This document shows positions 46,340 through 57,815 of a stretch of DNA of 64,000 bases, piece after piece; position 1 is the first letter of the stretch, and the number at the start of each line of letters is the position of its first letter. This DNA is from Pomphorhynchus laevis (taxonomy: Eukaryota > Acanthocephala > Palaeacanthocephala > Echinorhynchida > Pomphorhynchidae): positions 146,283 to 210,282 of the forward strand of contig WNNJ02002490.1 of assembly GCA_012934845.2 (NCBI GenBank), in the 5' to 3' direction. The notes under the pieces were generated by a model. The model was not told where the DNA came from. It did no database searches and was given only the letters and a program-made list of their open reading frames with translations. The translations under genes were made by a program, and so were the position numbers.

Positions 46340-47880
46340 CATGTGCACGTAGGATGGGTGGAGGTGCTGGTCAATGTGCCTATGTGCAAGGGCATGGAAC
46401 GCGATGCTCATTAACTATGGCTTCGAGTCACAAAACCTAGATGAGGCATTGACCCTATTCGCTAAGCATTTGTCAACGAATATAGTATCAAAACATCGAT
46501 GGAAGGATTCATCACAGTCAAACTAATTCCATTAAGCACAACTCGAGGTATTCGTCCAACAGGTATTGGCGATGTTTCATGATAAATTATTTCTAAAGAT
46601 ATTCTTATGATCGCTCAGACTCAGCTTCAGCATGTATGTTGATCCACACAACTTTACTCGTCACAGCGTGCCGGAAAAAATGTGTTTTCCAAGCTTTGCG
46701 CAATCTACTCTCAATTGAAAAGAGTGGTTTACTTCTAACAATTGAAGCAGACAATGCTTTTAATCGAATTAATAGAAGGGTAGCACAGTGTAACGAGAAA
46801 TTTATTTGACCTGCACTATTGGTTGTATTGTCATACCTTTATAGAGGGCTGACCCGTCTTGCTACAGGAAATGAATATGTCTGGTCCTTAGAGGGATTCA
46901 CACAAGGGGGCGTTTTTTCAATGGCAGCGTTTGCCGCCGCAACAATATCCTTACTACATCGGCTTAAAGAAACATTTCCAGATGTCCATTAATTGTGGTA
47001 TCTCGATGATGGTAACATGGTTAGACCCCCTAACCTGGTAAATGCAGCCTACTTGCATTTACAGTAGCTGGGTCCGAAATATGGTTTTTACATAAATCCA
47101 CAAAAATGTAACGTGTACGAGAATTAAATTGACACTTTGTCAATTCAAGCAGAATTCGATGGAACTAGCATTTCTATAGTTGAAGATGGATTGAAAATCC
47201 TTGGTTCTCCTATTGGTAGTGATACTTACGTAGAACAATTTGTCACATCTTTTGTGCCCACATTAACAAGATAGATAGAACGTATAGGAGAAATGGGTGA
47301 TGCTGATGTCCAAGTAGAATATACGTCATTCATCAGATTCGTACAGCACAAATGGTCACACCTACTAAGAGCATACGCCTGCTCTGATGAATTGCTTTCA
47401 TCGCTATCTGGCTCTATCAAAGCTATGATAGCCAAGCTATTTAATTTTGATCTGTCGAAGAATCAACTTCTGTGGGAAACCCTTTGTCTCAGGTACAGTG
47501 ATGGTGGCGTATGTATTCGGGACCTTTTAACGGTTATAAAATCAGAATATGTCGTCAATTTCAGTTTGTGCCCATTGTCTTGAGGGACATTCCGGAGATG
47601 AACTTATAAAACAACAGAATGAAATAATCAGAAAAATTCGGTGGCAAAATTATTGCATTCGAAAGGAAAATCGGATCAACGTCTTCGATTGCTGCAATCA
47701 TTTAACAAGGAGATCAATAGAACACGCATCACTGAGTGGCGCGTCATCCTGGTTAGCAGCAAATATGGGGATCGAAATCAGCATTTCATCGTCAGGAGGG
47801 TCTTCCATCAAGTCATCTGGAAGCTCCAAATTGATGTTTTACTTTTAACCAATATGTTGCCCATTAGGGGATATTTTATG
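46340..47880 (+). mobile_element. RT-bearing element, broken
   Basis: Recognisable blocks in order: LIPLSTTRGIRPTGIGDV (near 46530-46580), a DNAFNRINR palm motif (46755-46780), EGFTQGGVFSMAAFA (46890-46935), WYLDDG (46995-47012, equivalent to YADD), KYGFYINPQKC, LKILGSPIGS (47193-47222), and a C-terminal part with KMIAKL-like helix and RYSDGGVCIRDL. This is the EG-T-QGD type of RT found in many invertebrates, related to but distinct from the element at 16772-20708. I do not name its family. It has several breaks. A further tail fragment (LPIDIGGLGLYRSEV) lies near 48195-48245. Confidence 0.7.
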
Positions 47881-48311
47881 ATTACGTGTTTTATTTTATT
47901 ATTTAATTATTAAAGTTTGATTTAGCATTATTATGTTTTGTTCACATTCTGATTTGTTTCTTTACGTGGGGCGTGTAAGGGCGCATAAACGCGGATTTAA
48001 TGCTCTAAATAAATTATATTTTTAAAACTGGGTTTTAACACTACAATTAACAGTTATGATGCAAATATACTGACTACGCCAGTACCAATACTATTACTGA
48101 TAATGCATAATTGGTAAGATTATACATTCTAAATGGCTAACATATTGAATTTATATCTGGATGAAAAGACATGACGACAAGCAACTTTGCCGATTGACAT
48201 TGGTGGCTTAGGTCTATATCGTAGTGAAGTGATATCACTGCCGGCATATTGATTATTAAAGTACTTACAATAAAATAACATACATTGCATTTCTTTGAAT
48301 TCTTACAAACT

Positions 48312-48385
48312 ACGATTACAACGATTGCTACGATTACAACGTTTACAACGATTATATCGATTACAACGATTACTTCAACGATTAA
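48312..48385. repeat. 9-base tandem repeat (ACGATTACA)n
   Basis: About eight imperfect units of ACGATTACA. It lies about 190 bases before the first ORF of the LINE and may be in or next to its 5' untranslated region. Confidence 0.75.
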
Positions 48386-48578
48386 AGAATTTAAAATTGT
48401 CTTGATTATATAAAGTTCTTACAATTTAAAACTCAAAATTGAAATTTAAATCAAATTCCATTGATACCGCAATAAACGAAATCTGTTGGTCGGATCCATT
48501 ATTCAATAACGAATTTTCCGTTTGAAAAATTGATGGAAATTTGAATTCCAGTACAATATCACATTATATGACAAAAAT

Positions 48579-49823
48579 ATGACAAAGAAGACCAACAAGC
48601 AAGCGAAACACAACAATACAACAAAGTCGGTTAGGTACGCAGATAATGAAGTGGCATGTGACTCTCACGGCTGCACGATATGGACCAAAGTAAGCTTCCC
48701 CTCAGACAGTTCTCAAACAATGACGAGTCGCAATTTCTATTGTGGTTTCTGTGCAGCTCTTGCAATTGCAAATTTAAATAAGACTATTAACGATCTACGC
48801 TCACTAACCGAATACACTGATAAACCATTACGATCAGATATCCCTTATACATGTGAAGTATTCGAGCAAGATACAGTACCTTCACTAGACAATGAAATCG
48901 CTCCGATCAACATAACGGCAACATCTGATACTTCAACATTCCGGAAATCTACCCCTACTCGAGTTTGGACACGAGGACATGCAAGATCGCGAATCGTAAA
49001 GGCAACAACCCTTGAAACTTCCTTATCTAACCTTAAATCCGATTTCCTGGATTCGTCAAATCTAGAGAATTCCATCATTTCTCACAAGGATACACAGAAA
49101 CAAACATTCCATATCACTCAGAAAACACATCCAAGGCCGGAAACAAACACAGAAGCACCACATCACACAGCACTCCCAACTTTTTATTGTCCTCAAACAA
49201 CCCATAGTCTATATAAAATGGATGGAACACTAAAACAAATGATAAATCATACCAAATCCACTGTAAACAACACTGATAACCCCAATATACCTATTCTATC
49301 TGAGCCTAAACGACATAAACGCCGAACATTCGATCGGGATAAATGTTTTATCATTGTAAATTTAAATGAATCACCGAGTCCAAACAGTCTCATCCGGATT
49401 AAACATGATGTTGATTCAGTAAAGCAAGTTCTTTCAACTGTTCTCCCAACAGAAATATCAGTCGAACAAAATAGACAGGTAATACACCTCTTTCGCATTG
49501 GGAAGAAACAAGATGGTACCAAACCAAGGCTTTTGAAAGTTGTTGTTGATAGCCCCGAGACTAGTAAGCAAATCATCAAGAATTCCTTTAAGTTAAGGGG
49601 CTCCAGTATCAGACTTCTACCTGACCTCAGCACTGAAGATAGAAACAGATTGAAATCGGCAAGGAAAGAGCTTCAACAAAGAATTCAAAACGGTGAAAAA
49701 AATCTAATTGTGAAAAATTTTCAAGTTGTGCGGCGAAGGGTAAATACGCGATTCAGCCTCGGAATCCGTCTAAGCGTTCCATCGACACTCTCCGCCGCAC
49801 AGATTCGTGCATCCACCACGTAA
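48579..49823 (+). CDS. LINE ORF1 (nucleic-acid-binding protein)
   Basis: This 414-residue protein is the first ORF of a CR1/Jockey-type LINE. An N-terminal zinc-finger-like region (CDSHGC ... FYCGFC, residues 27-65) is followed by a Thr/Ser-rich linker. The C-terminal 130 residues (FIIVNLNESPSP, VIHLFRIGKKQDGTKPRLLK, IRLLPDLSTEDRNRLKSARK, NLIVKNFQVVRR) match the conserved C-terminal block of CR1-like ORF1 proteins, which coats element RNA. It is uninterrupted. The ORF2 frame begins overlapping or shortly after its stop. Confidence 0.8.
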   Translation: MTKKTNKQAKHNNTTKSVRYADNEVACDSHGCTIWTKVSFPSDSSQTMTSRNFYCGFCAALAIANLNKTINDLRSLTEYTDKPLRSDIPYTCEVFEQDTVPSLDNEIAPINITATSDTSTFRKSTPTRVWTRGHARSRIVKATTLETSLSNLKSDFLDSSNLENSIISHKDTQKQTFHITQKTHPRPETNTEAPHHTALPTFYCPQTTHSLYKMDGTLKQMINHTKSTVNNTDNPNIPILSEPKRHKRRTFDRDKCFIIVNLNESPSPNSLIRIKHDVDSVKQVLSTVLPTEISVEQNRQVIHLFRIGKKQDGTKPRLLKVVVDSPETSKQIIKNSFKLRGSSIRLLPDLSTEDRNRLKSARKELQQRIQNGEKNLIVKNFQVVRRRVNTRFSLGIRLSVPSTLSAAQIRASTT

Positions 49824-49894
49824 ACATCAATCCAATTTCAACACCAACAGAGACACCACACGACTGCCGTTACTCTCAAAATAATATTTCCATC

Positions 49895-50593
49895 ATGTAC
49901 TCTAACTGTTTAAGCATGTACAACAAATTTGACGAAATATTGTGTCTCGTTAATTCAATGAACACAAACATCATAGCATTGAGTGAAACCTGGCTTAACA
50001 ACGATATATCTGATAATGAAATCTCAATCCCAGGCTACTTTGTTATACGATCGGATCGAACCGCCTCAAAAGGAGGTGGAGTTATATTATACGTCAAGCA
50101 ACCGTTAACCATCATCGAGCACAGCATTGTATCAGATGATTCATACAACGAATATCTGTGGGCAACAGTATCTTCTCCTGATAGACAGAAACTAAAAATC
50201 GGTTTATTTTACCGATCTCCGCGCTCCGCAACTGAAAAGATTGGCATCTCTTTACGACATCACCTAACAAGCTTATCACCGATCATTATCCTAGGAGACT
50301 TCAATATGCCTCATGTCAATTGGGACCTATATACTTCGACACATGGTTGTGATGTTGAATCATCCAATCTCCTTGATACGTTCAACGATCTCAATCTAAC
50401 CCAGCATATTCACGAACCCACTAGAAGGAGGAAGCAATCATCTGCCATTTTAGACCTCTGCTTATCACGAGGGGAACCCACAATTGATGAAATCTCTCTC
50501 AGCCCCCTATTGGCCACAGTGATCATTGTGTCATTAGGCTGGCGCTTTCTGTCAGTCTCTTTAGAACAGCCCCCTCGGCAAAACCCGAATTGA
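49895..50593 (+). CDS. LINE ORF2, endonuclease (EEP) part
   Basis: Apurinic-like endonuclease domain that nicks target DNA for target-primed reverse transcription. Visible motifs: NIIALSETWL (catalytic Glu), YRSP, IILGDFNMPHVNW (Asp/Asn) and an ILDL strand. The final SDH motif is encoded in the neighbouring frame (GHSDHCVIRLAL, from about 50512), which is also the frame of the RT part, so this ORF and the next were one protein and a single small indel near 50505-50515 separates them. The frame is open upstream of the Met at 49895 into the end of ORF1, so the true start may be earlier. Confidence 0.85.
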   Translation: MYSNCLSMYNKFDEILCLVNSMNTNIIALSETWLNNDISDNEISIPGYFVIRSDRTASKGGGVILYVKQPLTIIEHSIVSDDSYNEYLWATVSSPDRQKLKIGLFYRSPRSATEKIGISLRHHLTSLSPIIILGDFNMPHVNWDLYTSTHGCDVESSNLLDTFNDLNLTQHIHEPTRRRKQSSAILDLCLSRGEPTIDEISLSPLLATVIIVSLGWRFLSVSLEQPPRQNPN

Positions 50594-52650
50594 ATCCCTT
50601 CAAAGCGAATTTCGCAAGTATGACGCAAGCTATTCGAAACATTCAATGGCCTAATCCATATGAAATTGGCATCGATCAGTGCTGGGAAAATTTCAAATCT
50701 ACTTTGATCAATGCTCTAAATTACTTCTCCCCTTTAAAACGTCAGCGCACATCCCACAAAACTCCCATTTGGTTTGACTCGCAGATTAAACAAATGATTA
50801 AGACAAGAGACAAAATTTACAAAAAATTTAAAGAACAGAATTGTTCTTGGATCGATTACAAGGAATTACGAAATCAAGTTACGGCACTCAAACGTCAGAA
50901 ACGCAGGTGCTTCGTTTCCAATCTTTGTCGATCATCAAAAAGATTTCCCAGTAAATTGTTTAAACATATCAGCTCATTAAAATCAACTACGTCTGAGATT
51001 AACTCTATATTTATGGAAACCGGTGAGCTCACATCTGATGACAAAGCAATTGCCAATATTTTCCTAGATCAATTCACGCTAGAGAGTCCTACCTGTCAGT
51101 ATTGCCCCAGATTCTCCACAGCTCAATATCCGTGTTACGAATTTACTCCATTTGATAAATTTGAGGTTCTTAACGAACTTCTAAAGCTACCACGATCAAT
51201 TGCGGCAGGACCAGACAATATTCCTCCAATTCTTCTTCGGGAACTTGCACCAGTAATATATGAACCTTTACACACCATATTCGATTTCTCCTTGTCAACA
51301 GGCTGTATACCATCAGATTGGAAATGTTCTATAATCCGACCTCTCTACAAAAAAGGCGACCGTAATCTAGCAAGCAACTATCGGCCCATAAGCCTTACCT
51401 GCGTTGCTTGTAAAGTGCTAGAGAAACTGCTTTTTAAACGAATCATCGGGCACCTAGAAGATAACCAAGTACTCTGCGACAACCAGCATGGTTTCCGCCC
51501 AGGAAGATCTACTGTCACAAACCTCATACTTGCGAGGAGTGATTGGACCAGATATGCCGAGGCTGGAGTTAGTGTTGATGTCTTGTTTTTCGACCTCAGC
51601 AAAGCATTTGATCGGATATACTATGATGTCCTCCTTATTACGCTGGAACAGTACGGCATCAGAGGAACCCTCCTTAATTGGATTAACTCCTTCCTTAGAA
51701 ATCGGAAGATTACTGTATTGGCTAATAAACAAATGTCAAAAACAAGAAATCCTGGACGCGGTGTTCCTCAGGGATCGGTACTCAGTCCATTGCTCTTCAT
51801 TATTTACATCAACGAGCTTACTACAGCTATTTCGAGTCCATGTGGTTTATATGCCGACGACTTGAAAATTTGGCGACCAATAATCGATAGCCGAGATCCA
51901 ATGATACTCCAGAGAGACATTGATAATATTAAGGTATGGTGTAATCAACGGGGACTGGTATTAAACCCCGATAAGTCAAAACATATGCGTATCGGACATC
52001 TACACATCAATTCATCATATACCATTGACGGAAGAGAAATTGAAACAGTTCTCCAATTTCAAGACCTTGGAGTGATCGTAAATAGAAGCTTATCGACCAT
52101 CCCACATACCAGTCACACAGTTGCTAAATGCCGTCGAATTTTTGGACTTATTAGAAGGACCATTGGCCAGCTTGACGCATCCAGTTTTAAGTTAATTTAC
52201 AATGCTTATGTCTTATCTTTAATGAGATACGCTTCACCTGCCTGTCACCCTCAAACTATGACAGAGATGAACATGTACGAATCCATATTACGCAAGGCCA
52301 CACATCTTGTACCCAGCCAACGCAAGCTCTCATTCATTTTTCGACTTCACGCACTTGGTGTGACCACAGTGAAGAAATCTTTAAAGTCATCTGATTTAAT
52401 GTTTGTGTGGACAGCGCTTAATGTTCAAAAAGGGCAGAGGGAACATGTTTGTCGCAAACTGTTCGAACTTCGAAATTCAAACAGATTGAGGGGACATCAC
52501 CTCACGTTAAAGACCCACATTCGTCCACGAAGAAGATTTAACACAATTGTCAACCGAACGTGGAAAAGCTGGAATAAGCTACCAAGTCAAGTGGTTTCGG
52601 CCTCCAGTATTTTGTCCTTCAAGAGAAATCTGAAGAATGTACTAACTTAA
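50590..52650 (+). CDS. LINE ORF2, reverse transcriptase part
   Basis: 686 residues in frame. RT motifs in order: IIRPLYKKGDRNLASNYRPI, KVLEKLLFKRI, HGFRPGRSTVTNLI, VLFFDLSKAFDRI (first catalytic Asp), GVPQGSVLSPLLFIIYINEL, and GLYADDLKIW (catalytic YADD). The C-terminal region carries the LR-x-x-x-H/N-x-x-RG and W-x-x-LP signatures of CR1/Jockey elements. No stop interrupts it, so apart from the shift at its 5' end the element looks recent. The 3' UTR is about 85 bases and ends in a TAA microsatellite. Confidence 0.9.
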   Translation: MNPFKANFASMTQAIRNIQWPNPYEIGIDQCWENFKSTLINALNYFSPLKRQRTSHKTPIWFDSQIKQMIKTRDKIYKKFKEQNCSWIDYKELRNQVTALKRQKRRCFVSNLCRSSKRFPSKLFKHISSLKSTTSEINSIFMETGELTSDDKAIANIFLDQFTLESPTCQYCPRFSTAQYPCYEFTPFDKFEVLNELLKLPRSIAAGPDNIPPILLRELAPVIYEPLHTIFDFSLSTGCIPSDWKCSIIRPLYKKGDRNLASNYRPISLTCVACKVLEKLLFKRIIGHLEDNQVLCDNQHGFRPGRSTVTNLILARSDWTRYAEAGVSVDVLFFDLSKAFDRIYYDVLLITLEQYGIRGTLLNWINSFLRNRKITVLANKQMSKTRNPGRGVPQGSVLSPLLFIIYINELTTAISSPCGLYADDLKIWRPIIDSRDPMILQRDIDNIKVWCNQRGLVLNPDKSKHMRIGHLHINSSYTIDGREIETVLQFQDLGVIVNRSLSTIPHTSHTVAKCRRIFGLIRRTIGQLDASSFKLIYNAYVLSLMRYASPACHPQTMTEMNMYESILRKATHLVPSQRKLSFIFRLHALGVTTVKKSLKSSDLMFVWTALNVQKGQREHVCRKLFELRNSNRLRGHHLTLKTHIRPRRRFNTIVNRTWKSWNKLPSQVVSASSILSFKRNLKNVLT

Positions 52651-52734
52651 AACAATCGGATTTTCATTGATATATTTTTTTTTAACCCTGTACCCAGCCT
52701 GTACGAGCTCTACGCTCTTTTGCTGCTGTTGTAT

Positions 52735-52735
<1 letters not shown>

Positions 52736-52766
<31 letters not shown>
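52736..52766. repeat. (TAA)n microsatellite at LINE 3' end
   Basis: About ten TAA units directly after the LINE 3' UTR, as expected of a tail laid down during target-primed reverse transcription. Confidence 0.9.
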
Positions 52767-54169
52767 GAGATGCTTTTATCGAATCTAATTCGATAAATGA
52801 ATTTTATATTTTTAAACTAAATAGTTATCAAGGCTTTGATATTAACTTTAAAGAGCTTTTTCAATATCAAAAAATAATATTTTATGGAAACCCTTTTTAA
52901 AAGCTATTTTTCTTGGTCGAAAGCTATTTCGGAGTCAAGAAAATGAATAGTCGCTTTGGCTTGATATAACGAATTATAATTTGTTAATGCTTTTCGAAAG
53001 CTTTTAGCTTTTCAATTAAATATAAATTTATTAAACTAATTAAAGAAACGCAGTCAGTTATGGAGAAGACTACAACTATAGCATCGATTATATTATGGGT
53101 GACATATCATAAATGTACGATATTAATTCTAATGATCTTAGACTACCTATCTTGTGCCGTTGACTGAATATCTTGATTTTATTCAAGTGACATATGCTCA
53201 GATATAAAGTCGACAACGTAAAAATCTATATTATATAGTATCCTTGCAGTGATAAAGCACATCTCCCAGTTATCTGGTAAAGTAATTTATTCAAACAAGC
53301 CTGCATTGTTACTTCACCTTATTTTCATTATAAACCAATAGCCTTGAGGATCTCCTACTTTGTCTACTAAGCTCCATACTCCACAATACTTCGCTGGTCA
53401 TTTTAATCTGCTACTTGAAGATATCTTCTGTTGTATAACAAATTATAATTTTATAGTGTAAATAATATGAAAATTTCAATGTCCCTGTCATTTTAAATCT
53501 TTCATCGTATTATATTTCACCATCCGTCATGTCCCTTCAATATGCCATTAATTTATCTTCTTTTCCATTTTTCATAATTTATATTTGCTACACTTTAATG
53601 AGCATTGTACTGAGTGGAGTATTCGTTTTTAAAATATATTGTTGGGTTAAACGATCGATGATGGGCATTCATAATCCTGTATTAATTTACATGGCAATGT
53701 AACGTATGTTATATCCCAAATGAAACATCGTTAAATCATGACAGAGATTAACAGCAATTCAAGGTTTGTGAATTTAGCATAAATAATCGAATTTAGTCAA
53801 ATTTAGTTGAAAATTCATTATAAAATATAAAATTATTAGTTATCAGTGATTATAAGCACAATCTAGATTACCGTTTAAATTGTTTTATTTGTGATTATTA
53901 ATCAATAAATAATACAAATTAATAAACAATTAAAATTTAATAAAGCATCTGTATTATACAAAGAATATATTTAAATAATATTTTGTATTTTAATAAGGTC
54001 TTTCGATCTTTATTTTAATTGCTACATTCATATTCAAAAGAATATTAATATGCGTTATACAAAGGGAGTATTTTAAAGTTTACTGCAATTTTTAAAAGGC
54101 TTATCATATTGTAATAAATGTAATTTATGCACCGTTAAATTAAAAAATAATATTTTATTACTAATGTTT
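52767..54169. other. AT-rich stretch without a gene
   Basis: No recognisable frame or RNA. Short motif GAAAGCTATTT is repeated near 52900-52930. Confidence 0.45.
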
Positions 54170-54590
54170 CAACAGTACATAAAAGCATGGCTTAATTGAC
54201 TGGTTCACTGCAGAAATAAAAGAAAAGTATCACAAATACGGAAAAGCAGCTTTCCCCATGGCATCCTTCATCCGTAATTTCTTTTTGAATTCGTTGATAT
54301 TGCTACTGCACACTGTTGACTCTCCAAGCCTATTCCACAGAGATACTACTTCACGATCAAATTGGACAGCTCGTGATTTTCTTATCCTTTCACGTCGCAA
54401 GGTTAAACCATGGCCTCGAAGGATATTGGATGAGCGCAAATGGAAGCAATCTCGAAGTGGATGATCCAATTCATTAAGAATTTGCCAGACCATACTCATA
54501 TCGATGTACCGGCGGGTACGACAAAAATTTCAGTTGCGGTGCTAGCTTGGTAGCTCTATGAAGTACCCTCTCTGAACTAATATGCTCTTT
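54170..54590 (-). mobile_element. LINE ORF2 C-terminal fragment
   Basis: Reads ATKLAPQLKFLSYPP near 54530-54580 and then, after a shift, FHLRSSNILRGHGLTLRRER and VVSLWNRLGESTV. These match RKATHLVPSQ and LFELRNSNRLRGHHLTLKTH of the complete LINE at 48579-52766 but are well diverged, so it is a different subfamily. Only the last 130 or so codons survive. Confidence 0.75.
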
Positions 54591-54594
54591 TGAA

Positions 54595-54690
54595 TTTAAT
54601 ATTTTTTTTTGAATTTTAAAGAGAAATTTATTTTAAGTGGCAAATGCATGCCGACGGCGCGCTTACAAGTCAACTAAGGATAAAGAAAAT
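54595..54690 (-). mobile_element. 3' tip of the truncated-LINE family
   Basis: Minus strand reads GTAAGCGCGCCGTCGGCATG then CATTTGCCACTTAAAATAAA, aligning with the 3' ends of the LINE copies at 17303 and 45480. A third, older member represented only by its 3' end. Confidence 0.65.
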
Positions 54691-57640
54691 GATCAAACTC
54701 ATAAAAAATAACCCCTCACATGGATTTTAAATAATATGAATAAGGAAGTTCAGCAAATGTACGAATCAGATAACTGAGTCTACGTATTTTATACAAAATA
54801 TGGATAAATAATTAGAAATAATAAATAATTATAAAAGATGTTATACAATTTATATTTATTTAACAATATAATTGATAATTGAAATAATAATAAATAATTA
54901 ATAAATAATTGTAAATAATAATTATAATTGATATAATATTATCTTTAATTATCGTTAATATTATCGTCAATTATCGCTAATTGATAACGATAAAATTTAT
55001 CATTGAAATAATAATTAATAATTAATAAATAATTGTAATAATTAATAATATTTGTAAATGATAATAATTGTAAATAATAATAAATTATAATAAATAATTT
55101 TATAATTTTATATAATATTTTATATAATTTATATCAAGTTTAATTGAAAATTTAAATTTAAAAATATATGGGTAAATATATGATTGATATATTAAAATAT
55201 AGTTGTTGGTTTTATCATTTAGAATAGCCGTGTTATATTAAAGATAGTATATTGATACTGTATTTGTTGATATGTAACTTGATTAACATGAAATATTTGT
55301 TGAAATACTGTCAAACGAAGTGAATATAATTTATATAATTTTTAATGAAACTGGACTTATCGTAAAAGGTCAAGTAATTATTGTTCTAATATATTTATAA
55401 TTATTATATATTTATTATATTAAATGTTTGATGATAACGTTTCATTTAATAATTTTGATACTTTTACAGTATAAATTTTGATATTTTTAAATTAAAACAT
55501 AGATAATACATTTTGGAATTTGCACATAATATTTTAGAAATATAACCAATCCACATTTGTGTCAATATTCTTAAACCGATTTAGTATTATATAAAAATAT
55601 CAGCAAATGCATTAATGTTTGAACGCAATCATCATATCAATTTCTTGATATTACATAACAACGTTCACGTGTGTTGTTGCTACTTGCACCCCCTCCCTAC
55701 ACTGAAGAGTTCTCATTACAGATAGATCATCACAGTACTTAAAATGTATTCATTTATACTCGCTTTGCTCTTTCTCAAAGCATATGAAATAAATTCCACT
55801 CAAGAGCGTAACAAAAATGTACATATGTCATGACTAACTATTTCACATTTAAATAGGTAAGTTTTACTAAAGAGTGCTGTTAGAAATGAGCTTGAAGATA
55901 GTGAGTAGCAAACACGAGTTTTTCACTTCATTTACATATTGAAATACAAAAGAGGAAAATATTGTGTGTTGCAATTGCCACGAGGACGCAGTAAAACAAT
56001 TACAGACTGCAAACACAATATGAGGTGAGAACAAATTGCAAAGGACATTGTTTATACAAGATGCATTGAACATCAGTGGTAGACAAGAGTTCTTACTATA
56101 TATTTGCACTATGATATGAGCGCTTTCTTTAGATAGAAAGCGCTCATAAGGCTATAAAACGTTTTATTAATATTTAAATATTATAATTAAATATAATACT
56201 TTATATAATATAAATATTTATATGAGTTTGTTGTATTTAGTAAATATTATAAAATTTGTAAAAATGGTTGATTAATTAGTATCTAATACATAAATATTAG
56301 GATATAAATACGGGTATAATATTTATACCCGTAGAAATATAAAAGAATACATTTTCCAAAATAGATTCTTGAAATATTCTTTAAAGATTTTTTATAAATA
56401 TAAAAGCTAATTTATATAAATGTCGTGCTGTCTTGGTAACTTCATGCCGAACCGACGTAGATACGGAAATCTCACGCTACTACCTATCACGGAAGCAGAA
56501 TTGACGACGCTCCTTCGCTCATGCTCTTCATTATGAATGCTGCATTTTCCCGCTGAACGGCTACGCTGATCCGTTGGAACAGGAGAGCACGGGCTCGGGG
56601 GTTCGGAAGTTGCACGGATTAATTGTAAATGCTTAATTAATCATTAATCCTTTAAAATGTTGCTAGTAATTGGTGAATTTATTTCGGGACTCAAAACACA
56701 TTAAGTGTTGTGACGAACCATCGTTCTTCGCGTTAATCTTAGCAGTCATTTCTTTTATTGATAGAGATCCCAACAACTGCAGATATTCTTTCGTATGCTT
56801 CGAAAAATGGCGTTTGTGCTGTTGAAAATTTCTTGAAATGTAGGGACTTTTGTGTTCATCTTCGAAGTGATTTCCGATCGCATTATTGTATGTTGGCGAA
56901 TCCGGTCTCGCAAGAGTTGAGTTGTATATTTGTTAAAGTAAAAAATAATTTAGCTAAATAAGAAGCATATTTTGTACATTAACTTTACAAATAATTTAAT
57001 AAAATAAAATGGTGTTTTTGGTATATCAGTATTGAATAAAAATAATATTTGATATAAACATAAAATATAAAAAATCCTTAAACATATTTTAGTAAATTTT
57101 ATAAAAACTTCAAAAAGTTATCTACATTTTAAACCGTTTATGATTATGATCTTATCGAAATATTTTTTACTTTAATAATAATATTGAAATCACAATTATA
57201 GCTCATGCATTTACAAACAGTGAAAATATTATCTCGTTATGACGATCTGTCTGGCAACCTATCATAGGAACAAAGTAGTTGTCGGTTGTCAATTAAACCT
57301 TTCTCATTAGTGTTTGCTGCATAATGCGGCAGATTACATGAACAATAACAGAACACGGCACACATTTAAGTTATAATGTCAATTACCAACGTATGAGTTT
57401 ATTATTACTACCGATTATAAGTCATTTTGTGATTTTTAGGTTAATTAGAAAATCTTTATTATTATGATTTTTAAGGTTATATAATTTTACGTAGAAAATA
57501 ACTGATATTTTACACAAAACAGAAAATAACAAAGCATTGCAAGTTCAAGCATAGCATTTGAACAGGGCTAATAGTTGAAAATTTGTGAGATTAATAATCT
57601 TGAATATACTAACTTAGATTAATTTAAATTAAATTAATTA
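54691..57640. other. Long stretch without a recognised gene
   Basis: AT-rich to 55600. A patch at about 56430-56640 has clearly higher GC, and an ORF at 56758-56961 (IPTTADILSYASKNGV...) begins right after an acceptor-like tttattgatag; I recognise no family in it. Imperfect inverted repeats lie near 56110-56150 (GAGCGCTTTCTTTAGA / TCTAGAAAGCGCTC-like). Confidence 0.4.
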
Positions 57641-57645
57641 ATTTT

Positions 57646-57808
57646 ATAGTTATTACAGGAACAAAGAAGCAGAAATTATTTCGTAAAAAAATCTATATTT
57701 CGATAGCTCATGTTATCATCATCAATGATGATAGCAGGAACTATCGAAATATAGCATTTTTTATTAAATAAAGGATAATTTCTGCTTCTTTGTTCCTGTA
57801 ATAACTAT
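57646..57808. repeat. Hairpin fold-back element
   Basis: Outer arms of 34 bases (57646-57679 and 57775-57808) are perfect reverse complements; an inner pair CTATATTTCGATAG / CTATCGAAATATAG (57693-57706, 57741-57754) and a central TATCATCAT/ATGATGATA pair continue the fold. Total 163 bases. No coding sequence. Resembles a small MITE or fold-back. Confidence 0.85.
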
Positions 57809-57815
57809 ATATTTG

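Larger units (their letters stand above)
48579..52766 (+). mobile_element. Near-complete CR1/Jockey-type LINE
   Basis: Whole element: ORF1, ORF2 (endonuclease plus RT), a short 3' UTR, and a TAA-repeat tail at 52736-52766. One frame shift is seen in ORF2. The 5' boundary upstream of 48579 is not defined. A related but diverged C-terminal ORF2 fragment lies at 54170-54590 on the other strand. Confidence 0.85.

Noticed and set aside
56758-56961. Small exon or gene in a GC-rich patch
   Set aside because: An acceptor-like site precedes it and the composition is more gene-like, but I recognise no domain and no partner exon.
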